Of a DNA stretch of 56,579 bases, positions 35,687 through 45,333 are shown piece by piece. Made by a program: the position numbers and the translations under genes. The DNA is from an uncultured Schlesneria sp. GTDB taxonomy: Bacteria > Planctomycetota > Planctomycetia > Planctomycetales > Planctomycetaceae. Where the stretch lies: NCBI GenBank assembly GCA_903904835.1, contig CAIVEI010000178.1:1-56579 (forward strand), read 5' to 3'. The number at the start of each line of letters is the position of its first letter. The first letter of the stretch is position 1. The notes beneath the pieces are model-generated. The model searched no databases and was not told where the DNA came from. It saw only the letters and a program-made list of their open reading frames with translations.

Positions 35687-35710
35687 GAAGAGTTTGTTAA
35701 CAAATTCTTC
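35687..35710. promoter_or_regulatory. 24-base palindrome upstream of the DUF1559 gene
   Basis: GAAGAGTTTGTTAACAAATTCTTC is self-complementary except for one G/T pair position (22 of 24), centred on GTTAAC. It lies 114 bases before the ATG. Such a long, non-hairpin-loop palindrome fits a dimeric repressor or activator site; the cognate regulator is unknown. Confidence 0.45.
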
Positions 35711-35823
35711 ATCTACTCACGTTAACGCTGAAATATGATTGTGTTGATGGTCGTGAACGCGTAAACCTGACCAGCCTATAAATTTAAGGTGTGTTTTGAG
35801 AAGCCATTCAGGAGACTGTTTGT

Positions 35824-36870
35824 ATGCTGGTGCGATTTCGACAACGTCAAGGATTTACGCTGATCGAACTGCTGGTGGTGATTGCCATCATTGCTGTTCT
35901 GATTGCACTTTTGTTGCCTGCGGTTCAACAGGCTCGCGAAGCGGCTCGCCGCACGCAGTGCAAGAACAATATCAAGCAGATGGGTTTGGCCTGCTTTAAT
36001 TACGAATCGACCTACGGTCGGTTTCCGAGTGCAGGAAAAGGATTAGACCCCTCGAACATCGGCACCAAGGCGATGTTTCCCGTTTCAACATTCACATCGA
36101 TGCTCCCCTACATCGACATGGCTCCGTTGTACAACAACTTCAATTTTCAGGTTCACTATACGAATGCAACCATTTCCGCTAACCGCACTGCTGCAATGAC
36201 CAAAATCACGTCGTTCCTTTGCCCAAGCAATGCGGTCAACGCTGCCGACACTTTTGGGTACGGATTGACGGATTATATGCCCCTTGCCTATGTCGACCTG
36301 GCTGCGCCGGGGAACGCGGCCGGCGTGGCACCTGGACTGCGTAATCCGTGCACCGCAGGGTCGATCGGTTCGTGTAAGGACACGGCATTCGGGCTGTACT
36401 GCAATCGAATTGGCGACTCAACTGATGGTGCCAGTAATACCATCGCAATCATTGAAGACGCGGGACGACCCAGTCTTCAAACTGCAGGCAGTCCTTATGC
36501 GCCGAATCGCTACGTTGGTGGCACGCCGCCGGGGATCGACACGACTCAGTTGTGCGCTGGAGGGACATCAATGTGTCCGAACCGCTGGGCGGATTCGGAC
36601 AACGGTCAGGGGATTTCCGGTCAAGCGAATGCCGTTGCGGGGTCAACTGGTATTATCAATCAGAACGCGACTCCGTATGGCGGACCCGCAACCTGTCTTT
36701 GGACAGTGAACAATTGCGGCCCGAATGCAGAGCCATTCAGCCTGCATATCGGCGGTTGCCACGCACTGCTTTGCGACGGTTCCGTTCGATTCATTTCTCA
36801 GAATATTGACACTCAGACGATTCGTCGGCTGGCCGACAGAGCTGACGGAGAAGTGCTCGGCGACTTTTAA
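35824..36870 (+). CDS. DUF1559 protein with prepilin-type N-terminus
   Basis: A 348-residue exported protein of the large planctomycete DUF1559 family. The leader [19 protein letters not shown] is a prepilin-peptidase sequence (Gly-Phe cleavage, Glu at +5), followed by [24 protein letters not shown], the family hallmark, and the C-terminal [18 protein letters not shown]. It is probably a pseudopilin-like surface protein; function is not known for this family. A ribosome site AGGAG lies ten bases before the ATG. It stands alone with its own terminator downstream. Confidence 0.93.
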   Translation: MLVRFRQRQGFTLIELLVVIAIIAVLIALLLPAVQQAREAARRTQCKNNIKQMGLACFNYESTYGRFPSAGKGLDPSNIGTKAMFPVSTFTSMLPYIDMAPLYNNFNFQVHYTNATISANRTAAMTKITSFLCPSNAVNAADTFGYGLTDYMPLAYVDLAAPGNAAGVAPGLRNPCTAGSIGSCKDTAFGLYCNRIGDSTDGASNTIAIIEDAGRPSLQTAGSPYAPNRYVGGTPPGIDTTQLCAGGTSMCPNRWADSDNGQGISGQANAVAGSTGIINQNATPYGGPATCLWTVNNCGPNAEPFSLHIGGCHALLCDGSVRFISQNIDTQTIRRLADRADGEVLGDF

Positions 36871-36926
36871 TCAAGCTTGTCATTCAATCAAGAATGTCAT
36901 TTAAACGACAAGCTTGACGGGTATTC

Positions 36927-36966
36927 AAAAAAACGCCCTGGAGAAAACTCCGGGGCGTTTTTCGTT
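36927..36966. terminator. Bidirectional terminator between DUF1559 gene and tRNA-Thr
   Basis: A-run, then AACGCCCTGGAG-AAAA-CTCCGGGGCGTT (12 bp with one wobble), then TTTTT. Serves the DUF1559 gene on plus and, by its A-run on the other side, tRNA-Thr on minus. Confidence 0.85.
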
Positions 36967-37100
36967 TTCGGACATTTCGGGGTCGGCGTCTTGAATGCCC
37001 TGTTGACTTCAAGCAATCTTACGCAGATCAGCGTCTCGGGTTCGGCCGCATGTTCGATGATGCGGCGACGGAATGCTAAATGGTTACCCGGAAAATCGAG

Positions 37101-37173
37101 AGCCGCCGGACAGAGTCGAACTGTCGACCTATGCTTTACGAAAGCATCGCTCTGCCAACTGAGCTACGGCGGC
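37101..37173 (-). tRNA. tRNA-Thr (anticodon CGU)
   Basis: Cloverleaf with acceptor GCCGCCG/CGGCGGC, D-stem GCTC/GAGC, anticodon stem ATGCT/AGCAT with loop TTCGTAA (anticodon CGT), T-stem GACAG/CTGTC with TTCGACT. Discriminator T; no encoded CCA. Confidence 0.97.
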
Positions 37174-37363
37174 CTTACTTTGGAGGAGAGATAATAACAG
37201 AATCCGGTCGGTCAGCAAGACAACGATGAAACTATGGTTTCTGACGCGAAACAAGTCTCCGTAGTGGCTCCCGTTGTCACCGGCGGCGGGCACAATGGGT
37301 TGCGGGCGAAGCCCTCAGTGGGTTTTTCCGGGAAACTGGCGTCCTGGTTATTCTCGCAGTTCG

Positions 37364-38293
37364 TCAATTTTTTTGAGTATCTGTCGATTGGGGCGGGGCT
37401 TTCGCGGTCGTTTTTGGGGTAATCAGTTTTTCTGTCATCTCGCCTTGAGCATCGAGCAGCGTTTGTGCTCCAAATGCACCGACGACTTTTTCATCGATTT
37501 TGAGTGATCGAGAGAGCAGTCGCCCGTTCTTCAGGTCGAATTCAATCACGCCCGATGGTGTCTGCTGCACGGTTTGTCGCAGAATGTCCGGGTCGCTGAC
37601 GGGTATTCGCAGGCTGGTCCGGAACCGGATGGTGGCAATTTCGTTTTCGACCTTGGTCAGTTCGAAGACTCGAATCAGTCCGAGTTCTCTTTGCAATTGA
37701 TTTCCGACCGATGCGACAGAGACCTTGGTTTCGATTTTTTCGTTCCATTTGTCCCCGACCTTGACGGGTTGTTCGGGGAAGACAACCAGGAAGTTAATGG
37801 CGGGGTCCGTTTTCTCGGCCGCATCCGAGAAATTCTTCGGAACGTCGTCGACGAGCAGGGTGACCTTCAGCAGTTTGCCGTTGGGTGCCACCTGAAACCG
37901 CGCCAGGGGCCGGCCGATTGTTCCGGCAAGGTTCTCGAATCCTTTTGGAACGACTTCGTCCTTGGAGCTGTCATAGCCAACAATGCCGGCATCGCCGGTT
38001 GTCGACGCCATCCGGACGTGCTCGACGATCGGCTCGATCGTAGCGCCTCCTGATTCATCGGTTGAGACGATGCGGTACGATTTCATGCACTGTGTCTGTT
38101 GGATTGCCCGGGACAGGCTGTTCGACGTCTGGGTTGTCAGTTCGGCTCGATCCGAGAGTTCGTAATGTAAAAACTGCCCGGTGTTGAATTTGTAGGCCAG
38201 TTGATAGGCGGTTTCGTCGGCGTTGACCGTGCAGGGAACAAAAGTCGTTGATGCGATGAGCGTTGCAGCCAACCATGATAATTTGTTCGACAT
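37364..38293 (-). CDS. Exported protein of unknown function (DUF6263-like)
   Basis: A 309-residue protein with a signal peptide (SWLAATLIASTTFVPCTVNADE) and a soluble domain in which YKFNTGQFLHYELSD near the start, KVGDKWNEKIE in the middle and SGVIEFDLKNGRLLSRSLKIDEKV towards the end resemble secreted proteins of the DUF6263 type. The ending is a Thr/Lys/Pro-rich tail. It is expected in the periplasm or outer layer. The match to the family is from memory and only moderate. It lies between the tRNA-Thr and 16S regions, reading away from the rRNA gene. Confidence 0.75.
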   Translation of the reverse strand: MSNKLSWLAATLIASTTFVPCTVNADETAYQLAYKFNTGQFLHYELSDRAELTTQTSNSLSRAIQQTQCMKSYRIVSTDESGGATIEPIVEHVRMASTTGDAGIVGYDSSKDEVVPKGFENLAGTIGRPLARFQVAPNGKLLKVTLLVDDVPKNFSDAAEKTDPAINFLVVFPEQPVKVGDKWNEKIETKVSVASVGNQLQRELGLIRVFELTKVENEIATIRFRTSLRIPVSDPDILRQTVQQTPSGVIEFDLKNGRLLSRSLKIDEKVVGAFGAQTLLDAQGEMTEKLITPKTTAKAPPQSTDTQKN

Positions 38294-38791
38294 TTTTTTG
38301 TCCTCGTGACAAGAACCAGCGTATGGTCTTCTAAGCGATTGCCCTCACAGAGGATAGCTCTGTTGATGGCGGTATTCGCAGGTGATTAAATCATGCTTTG
38401 GATGGTATCAAACGGGTGAAAAAACGGAGAGATCAGTTTTCGGTCAAAATAATTTGCGTCTGAAGGTTGACTCACAGAATGCCGATGATAGAATCTCCTC
38501 CCCGCCAGCACGCAAGTCGCAGCGGGGAACCTGATCTTTGAAAACACGGTTGGAGAGAATTGAGAATCAGTTTTGTTCGTATTGATGCGGTTGCTGGCCG
38601 TGCAAAGACCTTGTCTTACAAGGCTTTCAGAAATGAAAGTTTTTGCCGGCCTTGTGACAAAATGATCGTGGAAGCCGTACAGCTTCCGGTCGAAAGACAA
38701 TGATCAGTCAGCGTATGGCCAGCGGACAAACCCACGTTAACATTTTCAGTGAAGGTCAACGCAAGTTGATTGACGCTGTTTCTGAAAACAA
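38294..38791. other. 498-base region upstream of 16S rRNA
   Basis: Between the secreted-protein gene (minus) and the 16S gene (plus). It holds the candidate rRNA promoter listed separately and, if that is used, a leader of about 300 bases. No coding sequence and no clear boxA were seen. Confidence 0.55.
38467..38494 (+). promoter_or_regulatory. Candidate 16S rRNA promoter
   Basis: TTGACT (38467-38472), 16 bases, TAGAAT (38489-38494); each hexamer differs from consensus at one base. It would give a leader of roughly 290 bases before the mature 16S. Confidence 0.5.
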
Positions 38792-40327
<1,536 letters not shown>

Positions 40328-40363
40328 AGGATATTGGTCAATTGCGCCAGAGCAGTTTTGGTG

Positions 40364-40379
40364 GACCGGTTTACCGGTC
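40364..40379 (+). other. Hairpin in the 16S trailer
   Basis: GACCGG-TTTA-CCGGTC, a perfect 6 bp stem 42 bases after the mature 3' end. Possibly used in processing of the 16S precursor. Confidence 0.45.
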
Positions 40380-40465
40380 GCTACATCAGAACTCTCAAAT
40401 CAATAACAAAAACAGTCCGCATCATTCGACAATCCTGATTCTTGAACTCTCCAACCTGTTCATAC

Positions 40466-40504
40466 AAAACCGTCACTCGGATCAAACCGGGTGACGGTTT
40501 TTTC
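40466..40504 (+). terminator. 16S rRNA terminator
   Basis: AAAACCGTCACTCGG-ATCAAA-CCGGGTGACGGTTTT, 15 bp including a wobble pair, followed by further T. Clear end of the unlinked 16S transcription unit. Confidence 0.88.
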
Positions 40505-40548
40505 GTTGCCACGTTGGTAGCGATTCAGTTGACGAACCAGCAAGTTGA

Positions 40549-40824
40549 TCGTCCGCATGGCAACTTGGAAAACGCTCGCAAGAAGGCACGGTCCAAGTTT
40601 TCGCCGACATGTTGGACCGTGCAACATTCGGAAAGTTCCAACTGACAACGAACGCTTTCAACAAGAAATGGGAGAACCACGAAACGGTACTGGCATTGTG
40701 GTTCGCATACTTCAATTTCGTTCGCAAGCACATGACCGTGAAAGAAACGCCAGCGATGGGAAGCGGACTCGAAAACCACGCCTGGACGATCCGTGAACTG
40801 ATCGAGAAATTAGCGAAGTTCTGA
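40549..40824 (+). pseudogene. IS1-like transposase remnant with internal deletion
   Basis: After a TGA at 40546, the frame reads WQLGKRSQEGTVQVFADMLD then FQLTT, like the part of IS1-family transposases before QLTTDG. It continues straight into NAFNKKWENHETVLALWFAY, which in intact relatives belongs to the C-terminal region that begins RLTNAFSKKWENHE, and on through TPAMGSGLENHAWTIRELIEKL. The segment that should lie between (roughly 70-90 residues with catalytic residues) is missing, and the 5' part of the gene is gone. The join QLTT/RLTN suggests a microhomology deletion. Comparison is from memory of the family; no terminal repeats were found. Confidence 0.7.
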
Positions 40825-40891
40825 GATTGGGATTGAAAACGAGCGACCCCGGCGGTATGCAGGCGTTTGTTTATTTCATCGAGACAATCAC

Positions 40892-41161
40892 ATGTTCAAG
40901 CGAATCAAGCCGCTTTTCATCAACGGACGGCAAATTACTGACCCGCTCGCAATCGAAATGGCCGAGTATATGAATGAGGAACGAGCATTATACGTCGCCC
41001 ACTTACGGGTTGAGCGAGAGTATACATGGTCAATGATCACGGAGGAATGCGCGCGGGAATGGGGAAAGAATTTCGGCGGCAGGCTCGGCGCTGGTCAGTC
41101 GCTGTGCGGACTGGCTTCGGCATATCTGGGTGAGAATTGGGACTACCTGGATTCCGTATGA
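40892..41161 (+). CDS. Small hypothetical protein
   Basis: An 89-residue protein, starting MFKRIKPLFINGRQITD, with AIEMAEYMNEERALYVAHLR in the middle and WGKNFGGRLGAGQSLCGLA towards the end. I do not recognise a named family, but the sequence is protein-like and compositionally unlike its flanks. No signal peptide. It sits 67 bases after the transposase remnant and may have come with the element. Confidence 0.55.
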   Translation: MFKRIKPLFINGRQITDPLAIEMAEYMNEERALYVAHLRVEREYTWSMITEECAREWGKNFGGRLGAGQSLCGLASAYLGENWDYLDSV

Positions 41162-41251
41162 TGTCAAAAAATCTGACCCACGCTAATCACCCACTACCCG
41201 ATTTGCAGTTCTTATTGCATGGTTCGATCGCAGGTCGTTATTCTTTTAAGC

Positions 41252-41905
41252 ATGAGCACGATCGATCTGACACCGCTTTTGAAATCGCCTCGACTTCCTG
41301 AATTCGCGGCCGCGCTCAACGACCGTCTGCAGACGGAGACTGTAGCGCGAGAACGTTTCTACGATGAAATGACAGACGGAGAAAAAGTTGAATTCATCGA
41401 GGGTGAGGTCATCATGCATTCACCCGCTCGGAATGAGCATCTGGTTGTGAAACTCAATCTTGCGACATTGCTTATGACGTTCGTCCGTGATCGAGGTTTA
41501 GGCGAAGTAAGAGACGAAAAGTGTCTTTGCATTTTTCCTCGGAACGATTACGAGCCAGACATCGTTTTTTTCGGCCCTGAGAAGTCTGCCACCATCCAGC
41601 CGAAGACGATGAAATTTCCGGTCCCCGATTTCGTGGTCGAAGTCTTGTCAGAATCGACTGAAAGCCGCGATCGCGGCGTCAAATTTGAGGATTTCGAAGC
41701 ACATGGGGTCAGTGAGTATTGGATCGTCGATGCCGAGACTGAAATCGTCGAACAGTACATCGTTGAAAATGGGGTGTTTCGCCTGTTGCTGAAATCAGGT
41801 TCGGGGGAAATCATGAGCCGATCTGTCGCAGGGTTTCAGATCCCCATACGAGCGATTTTCGATCCATCGGAAAATCTGTTGACGCTGAAAAAGCTTCTCA
41901 AATAA
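41252..41905 (+). CDS. Uma2 family (DUF820) putative restriction-like endonuclease
   Basis: A 217-residue protein of the Uma2 family, which has a PD-(D/E)xK fold and is abundant in Cyanobacteria and Planctomycetes. The motif region is EPDIVFF, PDFVVEVLSEST and RGVKFEDFEAHGVSEYWIVD; the acidic residues and the Lys of the nuclease motif are present. An in-frame ATG at 41219 is possible but the 41252 start lacks a long hydrophobic preface. The biological target is unknown. The next gene is convergent, 31 bases away. Confidence 0.9.
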   Translation: MSTIDLTPLLKSPRLPEFAAALNDRLQTETVARERFYDEMTDGEKVEFIEGEVIMHSPARNEHLVVKLNLATLLMTFVRDRGLGEVRDEKCLCIFPRNDYEPDIVFFGPEKSATIQPKTMKFPVPDFVVEVLSESTESRDRGVKFEDFEAHGVSEYWIVDAETEIVEQYIVENGVFRLLLKSGSGEIMSRSVAGFQIPIRAIFDPSENLLTLKKLLK

Positions 41906-41935
41906 TCGAGCGCGAGCGATACCTGCAATTCAATC

Positions 41936-42973
41936 TCAAACGATGCAATGCAGTGGATCAGCGAGGTAATACATCGCTTCGAGTGCGCGAGGGTCATCAG
42001 CCGTCACCAGTGGTCCCGGCGTAATGATCTCCAGCGGGACGGTTTCGATCTTTTCTTTATTTCGGGCAATGAACTGACCTAGAAACAATGCGGTCTGGTG
42101 GATTCGGCAGACGGGATTGACTGCGGACGCGGCGAGCGTGCCGTTCTTGATCGCGTCGAGACCATCCTTCTGGCCATCAACAGCCACGACGGTCATTTTT
42201 TCATGAATCGTTCCCTTTAATGCAGGGATCGACCCCAACGCCATGTCATCGCTGTGGAAAAACGCCCCGGCAATCGGAGTCGTCTCCTGCTGGAGCAATG
42301 CCTCGAACGTGTTGCGGGCTTTTTCCTTTTTCCAGTCGCACCAGCGGACTCCGCCACCGACGACTTCCACTTCGGGAAATTTCTTGACGATGTTTTCGAA
42401 GCCCTGGCGTCGACCCTGTGCTCCACTGTGGCCATCCAGCCCGCCGATATGGATGACTTTTCCTTTGCCGCCGATTTTTTGCATCAAGTATCCGACGCTT
42501 TTCTCGGCCATGTCGACGTGGTCTGGAGTGACTTCGCACCAGACGCCTGTGGCGCGCATCTTGTCCATGTCCACCAGCAATGTATCCATCGAGATCACCG
42601 GAATCCCACGCGCTTTGAGTCGCTTGCATGGTTCTGCCAATGAGTCGATCTGAACGGCCTGGAAGCAGCAAAAATCCCAGTCGCGATTGGTCAGTGAATC
42701 AATCTTGTCACGCTGCCGACCTGGGTCGAATTCACCGTCGAACCATTCGATTTCGACGTTCAGCAGCCCCCCCCAAAGCTCTGCTGTTTTCTTCCCCAAT
42801 TCGCACCAGGTACTTTGCAGTCCCGCGTTAGAAAATGCGGCTCGCAGAGGCTTTTTCGTGGATTCGGTCGCGGGTGGCAGTGCCGACTGTGCACATCCGG
42901 CGATCGTCATTCCCAAGGCACCCGTCGTGCCGATAGCCAAAGTTTCGAGAAAATCACGTCGTGAAGCAGCCAT
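41936..42973 (-). CDS. Tat-exported sugar-binding protein (periplasmic binding protein type)
   Basis: A 345-residue substrate-binding protein of the ABC sugar-uptake type. The leader has a twin-arginine motif SRRDFLETLA and then a lipobox-like TIAGC, so it is likely a Tat-exported lipoprotein. The mature part has the PBP1/ribose-binding-like domain order with the hinge GAFFHSDDMALG and ALKGTIHEKMTVVAVDG. The substrate is unknown; no ABC permease or ATPase gene is adjacent, so partners lie elsewhere, or the protein is a sensor. Confidence 0.9.
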   Translation of the reverse strand: MAASRRDFLETLAIGTTGALGMTIAGCAQSALPPATESTKKPLRAAFSNAGLQSTWCELGKKTAELWGGLLNVEIEWFDGEFDPGRQRDKIDSLTNRDWDFCCFQAVQIDSLAEPCKRLKARGIPVISMDTLLVDMDKMRATGVWCEVTPDHVDMAEKSVGYLMQKIGGKGKVIHIGGLDGHSGAQGRRQGFENIVKKFPEVEVVGGGVRWCDWKKEKARNTFEALLQQETTPIAGAFFHSDDMALGSIPALKGTIHEKMTVVAVDGQKDGLDAIKNGTLAASAVNPVCRIHQTALFLGQFIARNKEKIETVPLEIITPGPLVTADDPRALEAMYYLADPLHCIV

Positions 42974-43033
42974 GGCGTTCCTCTGATTTATGGAGTCGAT
43001 TGAAGAAGTTTTTCGAATTTTAACGGGCTCAGT

Positions 43034-44701
43034 CTACAGTCGTCCGCTGCGGAAGATTCCGTAGACCAGCCAGATCGCCAGAAGACTTGAAATGACATAG
43101 ATGGGCAACGTCACCCAGATCGTGCTCGAGCCTCTTGAGATAATCAGCGCCGAAGCGACGATCAAGGAGCCAATCACCATACCAACAACCAGACGATTAC
43201 TCGAACGTTCCAGCTCGAGAATAAAGTGGTCCAGATTGCGGTGTTCGAGTTGGATTCGTAAGTCGTCCTGGCTGAGCTTGCGCAGCGTCCGGTTAATATG
43301 GCCTGGGATATCATGCGCATAGCCAAGCAGGCTTTGCGATTCGGACCACATCCGTTCGGCCATGCGCGACGGGGAGTATCGTTCTTTGACCAGTTTTTCG
43401 ATGAATGGCTGCAGGTGTGCCGCCAGATTAAATTCCGGGTCGAGCGTGCGACCGACCCCTTCCAGTGTCACCAGGCAACGAATCAGCAGCATGAGACTGC
43501 CCGGACATCGAATCCCGTGATTCGATAAAATCGCGACGAAGTCCGAAAGAATGTGTCCGACATTTAAGCGTTCCAGTTCGACCCCATAATAATTCGAGAC
43601 GAAGTCCCGCATGTCGATCTGAAGGAGTGGCCGATCAATTTCCCGATGTAATTCACCAATCTGAAGGACCAGCCTCACGGCAGCGTCAACATCTTGCTGG
43701 CTGATCGCCAACAGCAGGTCAACGAGTTGCTCGCGAGTTTTCCCGTCGAGCATTCCAATCATTCCGTAGTCGAGCAAACAGAGTGTTCCGTCGCGCAGGA
43801 TGCGGACATTGCCGGGATGTGGATCGCCGTGAAATACCCCGAATTCGAAGGCTTGCTTCATGAAAATTCGGGCGCCATTGGCCGCAATTTCCGCTGGAGT
43901 AAACTTGGCGCCGACCATCAGTTTCAGTTCGTCAATCCTGAGTCCATCGACATATTCCATCGATAAGACCGCTTCGGTCGTCAGTTCCCAATAGACCTGC
44001 GGGACGTAAAGCGTGGCATCCTGGCGGAACAGCCGACGAAATTCGTCCATTGTCCGTCCTTCGCGGGCAAAGTTCAGTTCGCGTCGAATCGACCGTGCGA
44101 AGTGATTGACGAGTCCGATGGGATCAAAAATCCGCGACTCAGGAATGTTACTTTCGAGCAGGATCGCCAGCTCTTGCATCAGCAATAAATCCCGTTCGAC
44201 ATCGCGAACCGCCGTCGGGCGTCGAATCTTGATTGCTAAGGGAGTTCCGTCGAAGTGTGTTGCGCGATGGACTTGTCCCAGCGAACCTGCTGCCAGCGGG
44301 GATCTTTCGAAGCTGGCGTACAGCTTTTCCACGGGTTGGCCAAGTTCGGCTTCAAGCTGGGCAACCGCTTCGTCGGAAGGGAATGGAGGGACCCCTTCCT
44401 GCAGCTTTTGTAATTCGATCAGCATTCCAGGGGGGACGAGGTCTGGCCGAGTGCTCATCACCTGGCCAAACTTGATGAATGTCGGCCCGAGTTTTTCGAG
44501 CGCCATCCGGATTCGTTCCACCTGTTTCAGGTGTTTCAAAGGTTCCGGAGGGTTACGGCTGAAACTACGACGCCATCGATACCAGAAATTGCGCAGACCA
44601 ATACGATCCACCAGATCCCCGAACCCGTGGTTCAAAAGGACTGTCACGATTTCGCTGGTTCGTCCGATATTTCGGAGCAGCCGAAAGGGATTGGCTTCCA
44701 C
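43034..44701 (-). CDS. ABC1/AarF/UbiB family atypical kinase
   Basis: A 555-residue membrane-anchored atypical kinase. The family motifs are FIKFGQVMSTRPDLVP (KxGQ), AAGSLGQVHRA (A-rich loop), the Lys in LAIKIRRP, the catalytic HGDPHPGNV and the metal-binding DYGMIG. Two hydrophobic helices form the C-terminus (about residues 500-550). UbiB homologues support isoprenoid-lipid (quinone) synthesis or lipid handling; quinone genes are not nearby. It follows leuD by 20 bases on the same strand. Confidence 0.94.
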   Translation of the reverse strand: MEANPFRLLRNIGRTSEIVTVLLNHGFGDLVDRIGLRNFWYRWRRSFSRNPPEPLKHLKQVERIRMALEKLGPTFIKFGQVMSTRPDLVPPGMLIELQKLQEGVPPFPSDEAVAQLEAELGQPVEKLYASFERSPLAAGSLGQVHRATHFDGTPLAIKIRRPTAVRDVERDLLLMQELAILLESNIPESRIFDPIGLVNHFARSIRRELNFAREGRTMDEFRRLFRQDATLYVPQVYWELTTEAVLSMEYVDGLRIDELKLMVGAKFTPAEIAANGARIFMKQAFEFGVFHGDPHPGNVRILRDGTLCLLDYGMIGMLDGKTREQLVDLLLAISQQDVDAAVRLVLQIGELHREIDRPLLQIDMRDFVSNYYGVELERLNVGHILSDFVAILSNHGIRCPGSLMLLIRCLVTLEGVGRTLDPEFNLAAHLQPFIEKLVKERYSPSRMAERMWSESQSLLGYAHDIPGHINRTLRKLSQDDLRIQLEHRNLDHFILELERSSNRLVVGMVIGSLIVASALIISRGSSTIWVTLPIYVISSLLAIWLVYGIFRSGRL

Positions 44702-44721
44702 TTGGATGCTCCTTTTGGCGA

Positions 44722-45315
44722 CTACGCTTTGAAGCCGGTCATGTAGGGAAGCTGACTGGCCGTTTGTTTGACGGACGTGGCACCGTCAAGCAACTGTCCC
44801 AGGAAGTCCCAGTTGCCCGTTGTCAGCGAGGAACGTGCACTTTCCAGGATCTCGATGCCGAATACGATCTCATCAGAGCGAACTTGTTTACTCAGGAGAT
44901 CAATGGTGATCACGCGTGTCGGATTTTCCTCAACCGCTTTGGCGAGACGATCGAGGTCCGGACGCGAGGCGGCCACGCAGGGAATTCCCAGCGTCGTGCA
45001 GTTCCCGAAAAAGATTTCAGCGAATGACTCGGCGATGATTGCTTTGATTCCCCATCGCATCAAAGCTTGGGGCGCGTGTTCGCGGGACGAGCCGCAACCG
45101 AAGTTTCGTCCGCCGATCAGCACAGAACCGTGTCGAAAGCGGGCATCGTCAAACGGATGCGACTTGTCCTGAAGACGGTCATCCTCGAAAGCATGATCTC
45201 CGAGACCGTCAAAGGTCACGCAGCGCAAAAACCGAGCCGGGATGATTCGATCGGTGTCGATGTCATCCAGTAGTAAGGGAACGCCACTGCCAAAGATTTG
45301 GGTGATATTTTGCAT
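44722..45315 (-). CDS. leuD: 3-isopropylmalate dehydratase, small subunit
   Basis: Works with LeuC in leucine synthesis, isomerising 2- to 3-isopropylmalate. The 197-residue protein has [15 protein letters not shown], the [18 protein letters not shown] signature and [14 protein letters not shown]; the [10 protein letters not shown] loop fits LeuD rather than an aconitase. LeuC is not in the window, so the subunits are encoded apart. It lies 18 bases after the MFS transporter gene on the minus strand. Confidence 0.96.
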   Translation of the reverse strand: MQNITQIFGSGVPLLLDDIDTDRIIPARFLRCVTFDGLGDHAFEDDRLQDKSHPFDDARFRHGSVLIGGRNFGCGSSREHAPQALMRWGIKAIIAESFAEIFFGNCTTLGIPCVAASRPDLDRLAKAVEENPTRVITIDLLSKQVRSDEIVFGIEILESARSSLTTGNWDFLGQLLDGATSVKQTASQLPYMTGFKA

Positions 45316-45333
45316 GGTGATAACTTTTTTGAA

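Larger units (their letters stand above)
34981..35823. other. 843-base gene-free region
   Basis: Holds a GTAG-bounded inverted repeat (35443-35505), an almost perfect 24-base palindrome (35687-35710) and, nearer the DUF1559 gene, an A/T-rich TATAAA at 35777 and AGGAG ribosome site. ORFs in it do not resemble proteins. Confidence 0.55.

Noticed and set aside
36877-37194. Plus-strand 105-residue ORF over the terminator and tRNA-Thr
   Set aside because: It crosses a terminator and a tRNA gene on the opposite strand.
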